Of a DNA stretch of 64,000 nucleotides, positions 35,475-47,427 are shown piece by piece. Within the stretch, counting starts at the first letter, position 1; each line of letters opens with the position of its first letter. Both the position numbers and the translations under genes were made by a program. The notes under the pieces were generated by a model, which was not told the DNA's origin, did not search any database, and saw only the letters and a list, made by a program, of their open reading frames with translations. The DNA comes from Heterobasidion occidentale (lineage: Eukaryota > Basidiomycota > Agaricomycetes > Russulales > Bondarzewiaceae): contig JBCAQO010000004.1 in assembly GCA_039111635.1 (NCBI GenBank), positions 2,666,001 to 2,730,000 on the forward strand, in the 5' to 3' direction.

Positions 35475-38400
35475 ATGACGCTCACGGGCGACACTCGCAA
35501 GCCCTATGGCGGGTCCACGCGCTCTCTCGTCCTCGCTTTCGACCTGGGCACCACCTTCAGCGGCGTCTCCTACGCCATCCTCGAGCCGGGCGAGGTCCCC
35601 AAAATACACGGCGTCACCCGGTGCGTGTTTCCCCGAGACAGCGCCCCGCCGCCGTTCTGAACCCCCCGCGACGACGACGACAGCTTTCCGGGCCAGGAGC
35701 ACGTCGCGGGCAACTCCAAGATCCCCACCCTCATGTACTACGACAAACACGGCAAGATGACCGCCGCGGGCGCAGAGGCGGACACCGCCGCCATGGCCGA
35801 CCTCGCAGAGGACGACGGCTGGCTCAAGGCAGAACTGTGCGTCGTGGCCCACGCTCGCCGTGGCGCGTCGGCCCTACTGACACCCCACCGGCGGACAGGT
35901 TCAAGCTGCGCCTGCGGCCAAAGACGATGGCGCTCAAGATGAACGGCATGCGTCTGCCCGCCCTCCCGCGCGGCAAGAGCTCCGTGCACGTCTTTGGCGA
36001 TTTCCTCGGGTACCTGTTTCGCTGCACGCGGAGCTTCATCATCGACACGCACGCGAACGGCGGCGCGATGTGGCGCGCGGTCGAGAGCGACCTGCAGTTC
36101 GTGCTGAGCCACCCGAACGGGTGGGAGGGCGCGCAGCAGACGAAGATGCGCCGCGCGGCGGTGTACGGCGGCCTCATCCCCGACACGGACGCGGGCAAGG
36201 CGCGGATCCGGTTCGTCACGGAGGGCGAGGCGAGCCTGCACGCGTGCGTCCTCAACGGGCTCGCCAACGACGTGCTCTCGGTGAGTCCCCCCGCTCGATC
36301 GTCCCACGGACCGACCGACCGACCGACCGACCGGGCCATGGGAACGCGCAGAACCCCTCGGGCCACGGCTTCCTCGTCGCCGACGCCGGGGGCGGCACCC
36401 TCGACATTTCCTCGTACGCGATCCGCGGGACGTCGCCGCTGGTGATGGAGGAGATCGCCCCACCGGACTGTGCGCCCTCCGCCCCGCCCGGCGCTCGCTG
36501 CCACTCATGAGACGCTTGTCTGCCCAGGTGTCTTCGCCGGATCGGTCTTCGTCAGTCGCAGGGCCCGCGAGTTCTTCGAAGGTAGGCCGGCCCCTGTCGT
36601 CCCGCGGACAGCGGTTCACGATCCGCCCCCCTGTCCCGACAGAGAAGCTGCGCCACTCCAAATACGGCGCCCCCGAAACCCTCGACCACATCGCCAAACG
36701 CTTCGACGAGACCACCAAGCGCTTGTTCCGGGACCGAAACGACCTCCAGTTCGTCCCCTTTGGGTCTCCCCTCGACAAGGACCTCTCTGTCGGCATTCGC
36801 GCGGGCGCCCTCAAGCTGACCGGGTAAGTCCCGCACTTGGCGCTCTCTGTCGATCTGTCCTCATCGTTGTCAGAAATGAGGTCGCCGCCTTGTACGAGCC
36901 ATCGGTCGAGGCCGCCGTCATCTCCATCAAGTCTCAAATCGAGGCCACGAAGGGCTTCGTCAAGGTATCGTCGCGCGTTCGATCTTACATGCACGTCTCA
37001 CACTCAACGCGGGACGCCGCTCTTCAGTCCGTGTGGCTCGTGGGAGGGTTTGCGGCCAGTCCCTGGCTCTTCAGCCAGCTTCAAGAGCGCCTCAGCCCTC
37101 TGGGCGTGACCGTCAGCCGCCCGGACAGTCAGACGTCAGTGTCCCGTCTGTTTGCTCTCACTTCAAGCACTCAGACTTTCGCCGCAGCTCAAAGGCAGTC
37201 GCCGATGGCGCGATCGGGTTTTACTGCGACCACCACGTCTCTGCGCGGATGTCCAAGTTCATGTACGGTGTAGAGTACTTGCGTGAGTTTGACCCACAGG
37301 ATCCAGACCACGCCGCACGGAAGGACAGGCTCTGCGAATTGCCGTCTGGCCCGCGCTTGCTGCCGGACGCCTTTGACTGCATTCTCTCCAGAGTGAGTGG
37401 GCGTCTGTCGCGGCGATCGAGAAGCGCTCATCCCAGCGTTGTGTTCATTAGAGCGTCCGAGTCAAGGAGTCGACCGTGTTCAGCCGCAAGTACTGCACCG
37501 AGGTCACCAGCCTGTCGACGCTGTCCGTGTTCGAGGTCGAGGTCTGGTGCTTCCGCGGCGGAGACATGGTCCCCAAGTGGATCCTGCGCAAGGACGAGAG
37601 CTTCTCGACGCTCTGCGTCGTCCAGGCCGACCTGTCGCCTCTGAGCGGCAGCGCGCAGCCCAAGCATGGCAAGAACGGGAAGACGTATTGGACGATCGTG
37701 TTCAGCGTGGAGATTCATTTCGGGCTGACGGAGTTCAAGGCGAGGATCAAGTGGGTGGACAACGTGAGTCTTTTTTTGCCGCCTGGCGTGGGGAATATCG
37801 CTGAGCGCCGTGGCTCCCAGGGAACGACGCGATAGTCAGTCTTCTTTTCATCTTGTCGCATCCTGCGCGCGCACTAATCGTGGACTCGACGCAGCGGGCC
37901 GGCCTCCATCGTCTACAACGAGAGCGGGCACCGAGCCGACGAAGACGAGGCAGACAGTGGCGGCGAGGAAGAGGTGGGGCGCTCCGACAGTAGGCATCGA
38001 TCTTCTCGTACCTCCCGTGCCCCGTCCCGCGACGAAAAGATACCCCCACAGACTCGAGAAGTCACTCTCCCAGTAGCGGAACGGGTCTACCGCGACGTCC
38101 CCAACATCGAGATCCGGACCCCGAGCAAGACGGCGTCCCGCTCGCGCACGACCTCGCAGACGACCTCGCAGGCGTCGGCGTCGCCGTACCCCAGGACGGA
38201 GAGGAGTGATAAAGGGAAGCAGAGGGAGGGCGGCGCGTTCGGGAGTGCGTCGCGGCCGCTGTCGGGCGCGAGGGGCGTCGTTCCTGGCTCGTTCGATCTA
38301 CCTCCCCCAATAACACCGAGTGAATCGTCCTCTTCGCGGCGCAGCGGCTCCGCCCGCCTCGCGGAAACGCTCTCGTCCGTCTGGGGCACCGCCACCGCGA

Positions 38401-40124
38401 CAGCCACCGCTACGAACGCGTCGTCGGCAAACGCGTCCGTGCTGCCGTCGCCGCGCGACGAGCGGCCCTCGTCGGCTGGCAGGAGCCGCCTGCCGTCCGT
38501 AGCCGAGGTCCCTGCTGCTGCTGTTGTGAGAACGCCGCGGGCCGAGACCCCGCGCGCGAGCGCGTCTGCGCCGCGCGGTGTGTCCCCGCTGCAGGCGGGA
38601 ACGCCCACGCAGAACGAGCCGCCTGCTCCGCCAGCTGTGGAAGTTGCAGCGAGCGCGCCGCCCTCTGATCCTCCAGCTGTCGTTCCTGACCCTCCCGTCG
38701 TCGTCGTCCCAGACCCTCCCGTCGTGCCCGCCGAACCCGAGCCCGAGCCTCCTGCCCCTCCACCCGCGCCCGAACCACAACCCGAGGCTCAACCCGAGCC
38801 GCAGCCCGAGCCGCAACCCGAGCCTGAGCCGCCAGTCGTGGAACCGCCTCCCCCCGCCGCCGCGGCGCCAGCATGGGGCACTCCCACCTCCAAGAAGGGC
38901 TCCAAGGCCGCGAGCAAGGCTGCCAGCAAGGCCGCGAGCAAGGTCGCCAGTAAAGCCGCGAGCAAGGCCGCGAGCAAGGCGCCGACCCCGACGGGGGCGA
39001 GGACGCCCAAGCCCGAGGAGGCGCCCGCCGCTCCTGAGCCCGCTGCTGCTGAGCCCGCTGCGCCAGAGGCGGCGCTCGAGTCTGTTGCTGAGGTCAGTGC
39101 GGCTGCCGAGGCTGGTTCGGCCGCTCCTGTCGAGCCTCCTGCCGCTCCTGTCGAGGCTGCGGTTCCGGCTGCGGAGGTCGTCGTTGAGGCGAACCTGGAT
39201 GTTGCTCCTGCTGCGTCAGAGGCGCCAGAGTTCATGACGGCGCCGGCGGCTGCTGAGGTGGACCCCGCCGTCGTGGGCGGGTTCGACGTCGTGAACACCG
39301 CGGACGCCGCGCCGGGCGGCGGGGACCAGGACAATGCGGGGTCGACCGGGGGCGGCTTTGGGTTTTCTAGCTGGGGGGGCGGATGGGGTGGTGGTGGAAA
39401 GAAGGAGAGCGCGGCGGGTGGAGGATGGGGGAGTACCTTTGGCTCGCTCATGGGCGGTGCGGGACAGGATGCGAAGGCGGATGGCGCGGGTGACGGTGGG
39501 GGTGGGGGATGGAACACGTCTGGGGCGGGGTTGGGCGCGGGAGGGACGAGCTGGGGGAATCCTGCGTCGTCGTGGGGCGGGGGCGGGGGCAGTACTTTCG
39601 GGGGAGGCATCAGCAGCTTTTTGGGCTCGTCGAACGCGTTCGGAGGGCCGGAGGCGATGACTGAGACGGTCCCTCTGGAGGACGTAGTGGCGCCGCCCGT
39701 CGAAACGCCGGCGGTGGATTTGCAGACTACGGAGGAGGAGCCGGCGAAGGTCGAGGAGGGCGCGGAGGGTGTTGCTGTTGCCGATGCTCCTGTTGCCGAT
39801 GGTGCGGCTGCTTGGGATGCGGCGCCTGCTGGAGAGGAGGCGACCGCGGGGGATGGGCCGCCAGCGGAGGAGGCGGCGGCGGAGGTCAAGGCAGAGTTGC
39901 ATGTGGAGACGCAGCTGGATTCTGCGGCTGCTTCGGCGGGACCGACGACTGCTATGGAGTCTTCTGCGGCGACTCCGCAGGCTGGCAATGAGGAGGAGGG
40001 AGATGCGAAGGAGGAGGAGGAAGAGACGAACAAGCCAGGCAAGGCCAACGGCAAGAACGGCGGTGGTGCTGGCGGAGGAGCGAAGAAAGGCAAGGCGGGA
40101 GGGAAGGGCAAGAAGAAGAAATAG
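35475..40124 (+). CDS. HSPA12-type Hsp70 ATPase with long disordered C-terminal tail
   Basis: The N-terminal ~610 residues are an atypical Hsp70 of the HSPA12 group: phosphate-1 VLAFDLGTTFSGVSYAIL, connect-region TEGEASLHACVL, phosphate-2 GFLVADAGGGTLDISSYA and adenosine motif VWLVGGFAASPWLF. There is no canonical peptide-binding domain; a beta-type segment ends FGLTEFKARIKWVDN. At 37833-37835 a TAG would stop translation, but it overlaps a good donor (TA|GTCAGT). With branch-like CTAAT and acceptor CGACGCAG (intron 37835-37894), the frame continues YGPASIVYNESG into 743 more residues. That tail is disordered: acidic, Ser/Arg, then Pro/Glu repeats (PEPQPEPQPEP), an AASK repeat, Ala/Glu stretches, a Gly/Trp-rich part (SSWGGGWGGGG) and a basic end KGKAGGKGKKKK. 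The tail frame has no Met before 39234, which argues against a separate gene. Function unknown; likely a chaperone-like ATPase. Confidence 0.82.
36308..36334. repeat. (GACC)n microsatellite in an Hsp70 intron
   Basis: About six GACC units sit inside the intron that starts at GTGAGTCCCC near 36282. Confidence 0.8.
38896..38985 (+). repeat. Coding AASK repeat in the Hsp70 tail
   Basis: Roughly seven units of a 12-base repeat encode Ala-Ala-Ser-Lys (one unit Val-Ala-Ser-Lys), giving an evenly spaced positive strip. It is preceded by Pro-Glu/Gln hexamer-type repeats at about 38725-38835. Confidence 0.9.
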
Positions 40125-41136
40125 AGAGGGATGGGTCGGGCCCTGTTCATGGGCTGATGAGCTGCCTGTCTGCCCCCCGCGCTCAGAGGCTGGTTTCCGC
40201 GTGTTACGATCTTGCTTTCTGTGATATCACTTTCCGATCTGGACTTTATCTCTGTGTGTGTATAACAGCCATCTACGACTTTTTGATATATCCTTACGAT
40301 GTTATAGCATATGTTGTTTTCGTTTGCTCGTCTGGTATCTGTTTTTGTGTTAGATGCGAACCAGCGTAGTCTGGTTATTGGATGTACAGTGGCTCGCTTT
40401 GTCGAATGTTTTTTTTTGTCGCGAATTGATTGATTGATAAAAAGTAAGTACTGAGCACTGGGCCGTTGATCATATCACACATGCTTGGAAGGCATGGGAT
40501 CGAGAAATCGGCGCCTACAAGCGCCCACAAGCAGGCGCGGCGCGGCGCGGTAGGGTGGTCGAGCTGTATGTACGTCTTGTTTTATTTTCTTGGCTGCTTG
40601 TTCTCTACAGGGAACGATGCCTCGAGTACGGAGACTCGTTGTTTTCGCTTTCGGTCAGGCAGAGTCAGATCTCTTTTGCCTCCGCCGCAGCCCGCTTGTT
40701 AGCACGGTTCACTGTGGGCTTGGTTTTATGGACGATGGATTTGGTTCCATCCACCGTCTCTTGGACGCGGGGGTTACTTCTGACGGCTGCAACTTGTCTG
40801 GCTTGGCGTTGTTGAAATGCTCATTGCTCACGGTTGATGCATCGATGTGGCGACTGTTCAACGGGAGGTGGCAGGGATACTTTCTACGTACACTTTGACC
40901 GCCACTTGCAGCATGCAGTAATATGTATTTTGAACAACGCAGGGCTCGTTTTTGAATAAAGTGCGCGGTCGTGGCGATGGGCCACGGACAATGCGGCGAC
41001 GGGCCAAACAGGGACCAAACAGAGGAGATATGAGGATGTTGCGGAGCACGCGCCTGCCACACCGTTGCTCACATCTCGAACCCCCCACCCGACTCCCGCG
41101 TGCACTCACCGTCGTCGTCGTCGCCAGCGCATTTTC
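40125..41136. other. Intergenic region Hsp70 tail gene to SUN gene
   Basis: T-rich 3' flank of the preceding gene, then the promoter of the SUN-domain gene. Small open frames only. A T-run and TTGATTGATTGATAAAAAG stretch near 40410-40445 may be part of the 3' end region. Confidence 0.4.
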
Positions 41137-44100
41137 ATGTCCTTCTCGAGTACACCGCTCGGTCAAGGCAGACGTCTCGATCACCACACTTTTCTCAACA
41201 ACAAGGCCCCGAACCCGCGCGCACCCAACTCGCCCCCGCGAGCGGACCGCATCCCCACCTCTTACGCTTACGGGTGCGTCACCTCCCTCTTTCGTCCCCG
41301 GCGCGTGTCTTCATCTCACCCCCCATTCAACCCAGCGCACCCACGCTGACCACACGTTCTCCGCCAAAACACCCCGCCCGTGATCCACGCGAGGAAAACG
41401 CAGAGGACAGCCAGGACGACCCCGCGCTCGTCCGCTTCGCTCGCCTTAAACAGCGCGAACAGGCCCTCAGGGCAACCGATTCCGCACCACGAACCCTCCC
41501 CGACCCCCCCAACCCCACAAAGTGGGCCGTCAAGGACACCTCTGTACAGATCGCGAGCGCCTTCAACCAGGCCGCCGCGACATCCACCTCGCAAGAAATG
41601 AACCCCAACGACTCGTGGGCGTCCAGCTCACGCACCTACGTCCCCCGCAGCACCTCCGTCGAGTACGAAAAGGAGACCCAGACGACCGCGACGCGCAGAC
41701 TGGCGCCCCCTCCCAATCGATTCGCGCCCCCCGCCCGCTCAACCGGCGCTGCGCGCCGCGGCCTCGTCCGAAATCACTCCACGCAGTACGTCCCGGACTC
41801 GGAGGAGGAAAACGCTACGCAGGCGAACGGCGGCAAGACTACCTTTGACGCCGTCGTCGACTTTGCAAAACGGACCGCGTTCTACCTGCGCCAGCCCTCG
41901 CAGGAGCCCGAGGGCGCCGAAGCCCCCGCCGCCAACGGACATACCAATGGCCATTCGAACGGCGCCATCGACCCGTCGTACGATTACTCCGCCGAGGAAC
42001 GCGAGTTCCAGGCGCAGCAGAGTCAGAACCAAAACGGTGCATCGCGCAAGCCGAACGCTACTCACCGCCGGAACCGCATGTCCACCGACAACAAGGCGTA
42101 CCGCCCTCCCCAGTCCGACGTGGATGAGTCGGACGAGTACCTGTCGGAGGATGGAAAGAAAGGACGGAAGAAGAAATCGAAAAAGAAAGATACGACTGGA
42201 GGGCCGCTCACCACGCTGCCAGTCACTCAGTATGATAAGAGACGGAAGCGGAGAACGTCTGGAAAAGGCGATGGCGCTGGGGCCGAGGAGGGAGAGGGAG
42301 AGGGAGAGGGAGAAGAAAGCGAGGGGGATGAACAGGTGCGCATTGGCTTGCGTTCTTTTATCACCTTGCCTCGTATTCACCATTTCATAGTCACAAGAAC
42401 GAGCATCCGTCTCCCGCGTGTCGCTACCGCCTCCATCGCGCGCTTCGATCGCTCGCGGATCCGTGCCTCCTGCCCCACCGTCACACTACGACCAGCCCAT
42501 CAACGACGCCTCCCTAGAGTCGGCAGAACAGGGTCTCGATTCGATAGAGGAAGTAGAAGAGCGCCATGACTATCAGAAGAGCTCGGACGAGTACGAATAC
42601 GAGTACGAGCCCGCTCCCTCCCGCGCCGCCATGTCCATCGGCGGTGCCCTAGGCAGACTCGTCCACTTTGGCTTCCGATCCGTTGGATCCATCGTCGCGT
42701 TCTTCTTCCGAGTTCTGGCACTGATCACGGGTCTCGCTGGACGGATTTTGGGGATCACCTTCAACGTCTTGTTCAACCAGCCTGCGCGATGGCTTTCCAG
42801 AGGACACCTGGGCCCGTGGTTGAAATACGCGCTCGTGGCCTTTGTGCTCTACGCAACATGGACCTCGCTCCGCGGCGTCGACTTTTCCAACTTTATCCCA
42901 TCTCTGCCTTCCCTGTCCTCGTCTCAGCCCTATCAGGCTCCCGACACCCCGCCCGTTGATATTTCTGCTCTCTCTGCGCGACTCGTGGAGCTGGAAAAGC
43001 AGCTGCACGACATCTCTGTCCGCGCAGCGCAGACACAGCACAGCGATTCCGAAGCTCGATCGCATCTCTCGTCGCAGATCCGCAGACTGGAGTCGGAAGT
43101 CAAGACGGACCGCTCGCGCATGTCCGAAATCGAAGTGAAGCATCGAGAGTCGGCGGGCCGGGACATCAAGGCCGTCCACGTCGAGATGCAGCAGCTGCGG
43201 CATCAGCTGAAGGAGTCGCAAGACAGCCAGACGGGGCGGGCTGCCAACGACGAGGAGGCGCGCGCGAAGCTGCTCGCCCTCGAGGAGCGGGTGGGGAGCG
43301 TCGAGGGCGGCGTGCGGGAGGCGCTCGAGCTCGGGAAGACGACGGCGAAGGTCGGCGGGGTCGCGGCCGGCAGCGGCGCGGCGTGGTGGAGCAAGCTGGC
43401 CAAGGCGGTGACGATCAAGTCGGCGGACGGGCAGGACGTGACGGCGCTCATCGGCCACCTCGTCGACTCGGCCGTCGCGCGCTACTCACGCGACACGATC
43501 GCGAAGCCCGACTTTGCGCTCAACTCGGGCGGCGCGGGCGTCATCCCGTCGCTCACGTCGCCCACGCTGGAGGTGCGGCCTCACGACCTGCGGAGCTCGC
43601 TGCTGGGGATGGTCACCGGCAACGGATACAGCATCGGGCGGCCCCCGATCACGGCGCTGCACCACGAGACCCGGAATGGGCACTGCTGGCCGTTCGTGGG
43701 CTCGCAGGGGCAGCTGGGGGTGAAGCTGGCGCATCCGGCGCGGATCGAGGAAGTGACGATCGACCATGTCGCGAAGGACGTCGCGTGGGACATGCGCTCT
43801 GCGCCGCGGGAGATGGAGCTCTGGGGGCTCGTCGAGGGCGCGGAGAACCTCGAGAAGATCCGGGTGTGGCGGGAGGAGCGGCAGCGGCGCAAGGAGGCGG
43901 CGCGGCGGGAGGCGGAGGAGAACGGGCTGGTGATCGTGTCGGAGGAGGCGGAGGCGTACCCGGCGACGCTGCCGCGGGACGCGCCGTACGTGAAGGTCGC
44001 GGAGTTCGCGTACGACATCGAGGCGGAGGCGAACGTGCAGACGTTCGCCGCGCTGGAGGAGGTGCGCGCGCTCGGGGTCGACTTTGGGGTCGTCGTGCTC

Positions 44101-44385
44101 GTCGTGAAGAGCAACTGGGGCCGCGAGTTCACGTGCCTGTACCGGCTGCGGGTGCACGGGCAGCGCATCGAGCAGGCGCCGGTGCCCGCTGCTGCGTCTC
44201 CAGAGGCGGGCGAGGGCGAGGGCGAGGGCGCGGCGCGGCGTCCGAGTGAAGGCGGGGAAAGTTTGAATCTGGCGAGTGCTGTGATCTGCCGTTGTATGCT
44301 GGCGTGCTGTAGCTCAAGCGTCACGTCTCGTTTCTCTCTCTGGCTACCGTTTGTTTCGTTAATCTATTTCTGCTCTCTATTCTAA
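41137..44385 (+). CDS. SUN-domain nuclear envelope protein (Sad1/UNC-84)
   Basis: SUN proteins sit in the inner nuclear membrane and pair with KASH proteins to form LINC bridges. The long N-terminus is nucleoplasmic and charged (DPALVRFARLKQREQALR, then DGKKGRKKKSKKKDTTGG). A hydrophobic stretch at 42688-42765 (SIVAFFFRVLALITGLAG) and a transmembrane helix at 42823-42861 (KYALVAFVLYATW) follow. Then a luminal coiled coil (ALSARLVELEKQLHDIS to about 43330) leads to the SUN domain (PDFALNSGGAGVIPSL; GNGYSIGRPPITALHHET; HCWPFVGSQGQLGVKLA; DVAWDMRSAPREMELWG; FGVVVLVVKSNWGREFTCLYRLRVHG). A highly charged helix (WREERQRRKEAARREAEE, ~43865-43920) is inserted within the SUN domain. Introns at ~41273 and ~42335. 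The last ~40 residues after GESLNLASA are hydrophobic and Cys-rich and look like read-through past the natural stop, perhaps after a missed base. Confidence 0.92.
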
Positions 44386-44739
44386 TCGTTATTTGGGCGT
44401 CTGCTGCTTGTTTGTGCTCCGTTTGCTTCTGCTGCGTCTCGTAGCTAGTAGGATATCGCGCGTCCGCCTGCTTCTCACTTGTGCCTGCATGCTGTAACTG
44501 CCTCAGTGTAGTACTATGAATCGCTCGGATACATAGACGGTTACCCTGTTTCTCTCAATCTTGTACATATATCTACATTCCTACCTCATTTGCCGTCAAG
44601 ATTTTCTTATTTGAACGCATTTTCTAGATGGATTGGACGGCCGCGGCGCCTCGCAGTCGCCTAGCGGGCTCTAGCGGGCTGTGCGCTCAAGTATGGCAGT
44701 GCCGTCATCGCGCGTCTTCCTGCTTGACATCGTACCACC
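44386..44739. other. Spacer SUN gene to CRAL-TRIO gene
   Basis: T-rich 3' flank and the promoter of the next gene. A short tandem of TAGCGGGCTC occurs near 44660-44680. No gene seen. Confidence 0.4.
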
Positions 44740-46145
44740 ATGTCCGCTGTCGATCATGTCCCCCTCCCGCGCCCCCCGCTCCCGCAGGACGCGACGCGCC
44801 CCGGCGAGCTCACAGCCGGCCAGGAGGAGATGTACGCAAAGATGCTTGCGCACTTCGACAAGCCGGACTACGCGCTGCCCCGCGCGGAGAAGGGGGCGCT
44901 GAGCGAGGAGGAGCAGTTCTGGCTGGTGAGTCTCTCTTCGGGCTCGCTGTAACGCGTCCGCGAGCTGTGTACTGGGTGTGCTCACTGCTCGTGCGTGGGT
45001 GAGGGTTAGTCTCGGGAGTGCATATTGAGGTGGGGTGTGATTCGTCTGTGGGCCCACTGCGCCGTGCGCTGACGCGTTTTGGGTTCGGCTTGTGGTTGCG
45101 TGCAGGTATTTAAGGGCTACGAAGTGGCACCTTGACCCTGCGATTGTGCGGCTGGAGGACACGTTGAGGTGGAGGCGCGAGTTCGGGCTCTATGATTTCG
45201 CTCCTGCCGACGTCGAGCCAGAGGTCAGTGCCGCAAATGCACGCACATCCGTACTTCGAAACCGTTCTGAGGGATGCTTGTTTTGATTAGGCTGTGACTG
45301 GTAAAGAGATCGTGTTCGGGTACGACACGCAGCGGAGGCCCGCGCTGTACATGGTTCCCAGTCGGCAGAATACGGACGAGTCGCCGCGACAGATTCAGTA
45401 CGCCGTGTGGATGCTAGAGCGCACGCTCGACCTCGCGGGGCCTGGCATTGAGTGAGCGCCCTGTTCTTGCCCTCGCCCTCGCCCTTGCCCTTGCCCTTGC
45501 CCTTGCCCTTGCATGCCTTGATGATCGCGTATATGCACTGATCACGATGTATTTTCCTCTCAGGTCGATCGTGCTCATGATCAACTTCGCAGACCGAGCG
45601 AAGAATCCGTCTTTAGGGACCTCTAAAACGGTATGCGCCCCTCCTTCCACCCCTCGCCTTCCCTGACGTTCCCCTTCCATTCTCCCTTCTGTCGACGACA
45701 GGTCCTGAATATCCTCCAATCGCACTACCCCGAGCGCCTTGGAGCCGCGCTGATCCTGAACGTGCCCTTCCTGATCAACGCCTTCTTCAAGCTCATATCC
45801 CCGTTCATCGACCCGCTGACGCGCACCAAGATGAAGTTCAACCCGAGGCCGGTCGAGGACGGGCTGTTCGACGCGGCGCAGCTGATGAAGGACGGCGGCT
45901 GGGGCGGGGACTGCGAGTTCGTGTGGGACCACGGGAAGTACTGGCCCGCGCTGCTGAAGATGTGCGCGGAGATCCGGGAGGCGCAGCGCGAGCGGTGGAA
46001 GGCGCTCGGTGGGAAGGTCGGGATCAGCGAATGGGATTTCAAGAGGGACGCCGCCGATGCGAAAGTGGGGGAGGGCGAGACAAGAGGCGAGGCGGCTGAC
46101 GTGTTCGCGAAAGATGCGCCGGCAGAGGTGGGTGCTGCTGTCTGA
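44740..46145 (+). CDS. CRAL-TRIO (Sec14-like) lipid-transfer protein
   Basis: Phosphatidylinositol/phosphatidylcholine transfer-type protein. The CRAL-TRIO N-terminal helical part reads EEQFWL|SRECILRYLRATKWHLDPAI, VRLEDTLRWRREFGLYDF; the lipid-binding lobe reads GKEIVFGYDTQRRPALYMVP, QIQYAVWMLERTLDL, SIVLMINFADRAKNPS, VLNILQSHYPERLGAALILNVPFLINAFFKLISPFIDP, typical of the SFH subgroup. The C-terminus is charged (SEWDFKRDAADAKVGEG). The segment SRECILR comes from a 20-nt exon at 45010-45029: without it the frame fails and the conserved Arg-rich helix is lost. Introns also start at 45223, 45455 and 45632. The intron at ~45455 contains a (CCCTTG)n repeat. There is no signal or membrane segment. 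Which ligand it carries is not shown by the sequence. Confidence 0.9.
45466..45514. repeat. (CCCTTG/CCCTCG)n repeat in an intron
   Basis: Seven or eight hexamer units lie within the third-last intron of the CRAL-TRIO gene and are removed from the mRNA. Confidence 0.85.
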
Positions 46146-47427
46146 GGTCGTGGACTTGTGATACCGGGTTTCGCGCGGTATGTTGTTTACTCTACTGGAC
46201 GAACGTTCTTTGGCTCGCGGTAATAGACGTAGAAGTCGCGAAGAAACGCCAGCCGCCGGCTGGTTGCATCCTCCTCTTGCTCATGGTCACATCATAACCA
46301 CGACACTGCCGTTCTGTTCTCGGGATAAGTATCTCAACTGACTGAAGCCAAGATTCCGGAAGATGTATTCTGACGGAGTAGACACAACACCCATGGACAT
46401 CTACCGCTCTTCGGGTCCCATTGTTGTGTCTTTGTGGTCATGCTGCTCTTAACAAATCGTGCAGGTGTCCAAGAGCTGTGTTGACCTGACGTACTTGTAC
46501 ACAGGCTCCGCACCACCGAAGCATTTTGACGGGGAAAATGCGGGAAATAATAGTTCATGGTGAAGTGTTTCCTACTTCGCTTCCATCATATGTACCGCTA
46601 TCCTAATCATAGATTCTCCAGCTCCGTCGAACTGCAAGACGAATTCGACTTGCACGTCGAGGCCCTGCCGTTGATCATGTTTGATATTCTTCGTGAAAAT
46701 AGAAAAGAGCAAGCCATTGGTAGTAGGAATACGACTTCCATGTCCGCCACCTTCTCGTCGTCTCTCCGATATTACCACTTACAGTGCCATCTTGTACGGA
46801 ACGAGAGGCTCGGTAGGTTGAAATCTGAAGACCATACCGGGCATTTGAATGGCATGAAGGAGCAACTCTAACTAATTATAGTGCCTTCATGGATCTTGGA
46901 AGGATCAGCTCGATTCTCGGAGGGCTGCACAGAAATTTATGCGGATATTTGGTTCGGAGAGGAGTATTGTGACGCGTCGATCTGCGTCGACGCGCCGAGG
47001 GAGACCCTCACGTGAGTAATTTCGCCGATCATATGTCTCTTCGAGTTGGGCAAGTATGTTCTTTTGTTAATCCTCGGTGGCTCTTCGGTATTTGATGTGC
47101 GTACAGACATTCTGGCTTGCAACCGGACCGTCATCGGTCTCATCCAACATCACTAGTCGAAGCAACTTCATCTTCTCAAAGTTCTGCAACCGGATACTCG
47201 TCGTCATCAGTTCAGTACCACACGATCCGAAGACATGCTAAACCTCGAGACTCGGCGTGCTCATCAGAAGGGTGATTTGACGAGGAGCCAAGGCAGAGCC
47301 GTCGCTGACCACCAGATATTTTCCGAAGCATATTTGCCGAACGCCATATATTTTCCGAGCCGGTCTGGTATATAACCTGCGACAGGTTGTCCAATCTGCA
47401 TCGACTCAACCTCGACAATCTTCTACC
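46146..47427. other. Upstream region of the cellobiohydrolase gene
   Basis: About 1.3 kb of A+T-richer sequence without a recognised gene, holding the GH7 promoter at its right end. A plus-strand open frame at 46557-46871 shows no family features and is not called. Confidence 0.4.
47369..47375 (+). promoter_or_regulatory. TATA box of the GH7 cellobiohydrolase
   Basis: TATATAA sits about 55 bases upstream of the start codon, a good match in sequence and position for a highly inducible secreted-enzyme gene. Confidence 0.6.

Noticed and set aside
38789..40150. 453-codon open frame on the minus strand over the Hsp70 tail
   Set aside because: It is a shadow of the GC-rich, low-complexity tail on the plus strand; its translation is Pro/Ser/Ala strings without domains.
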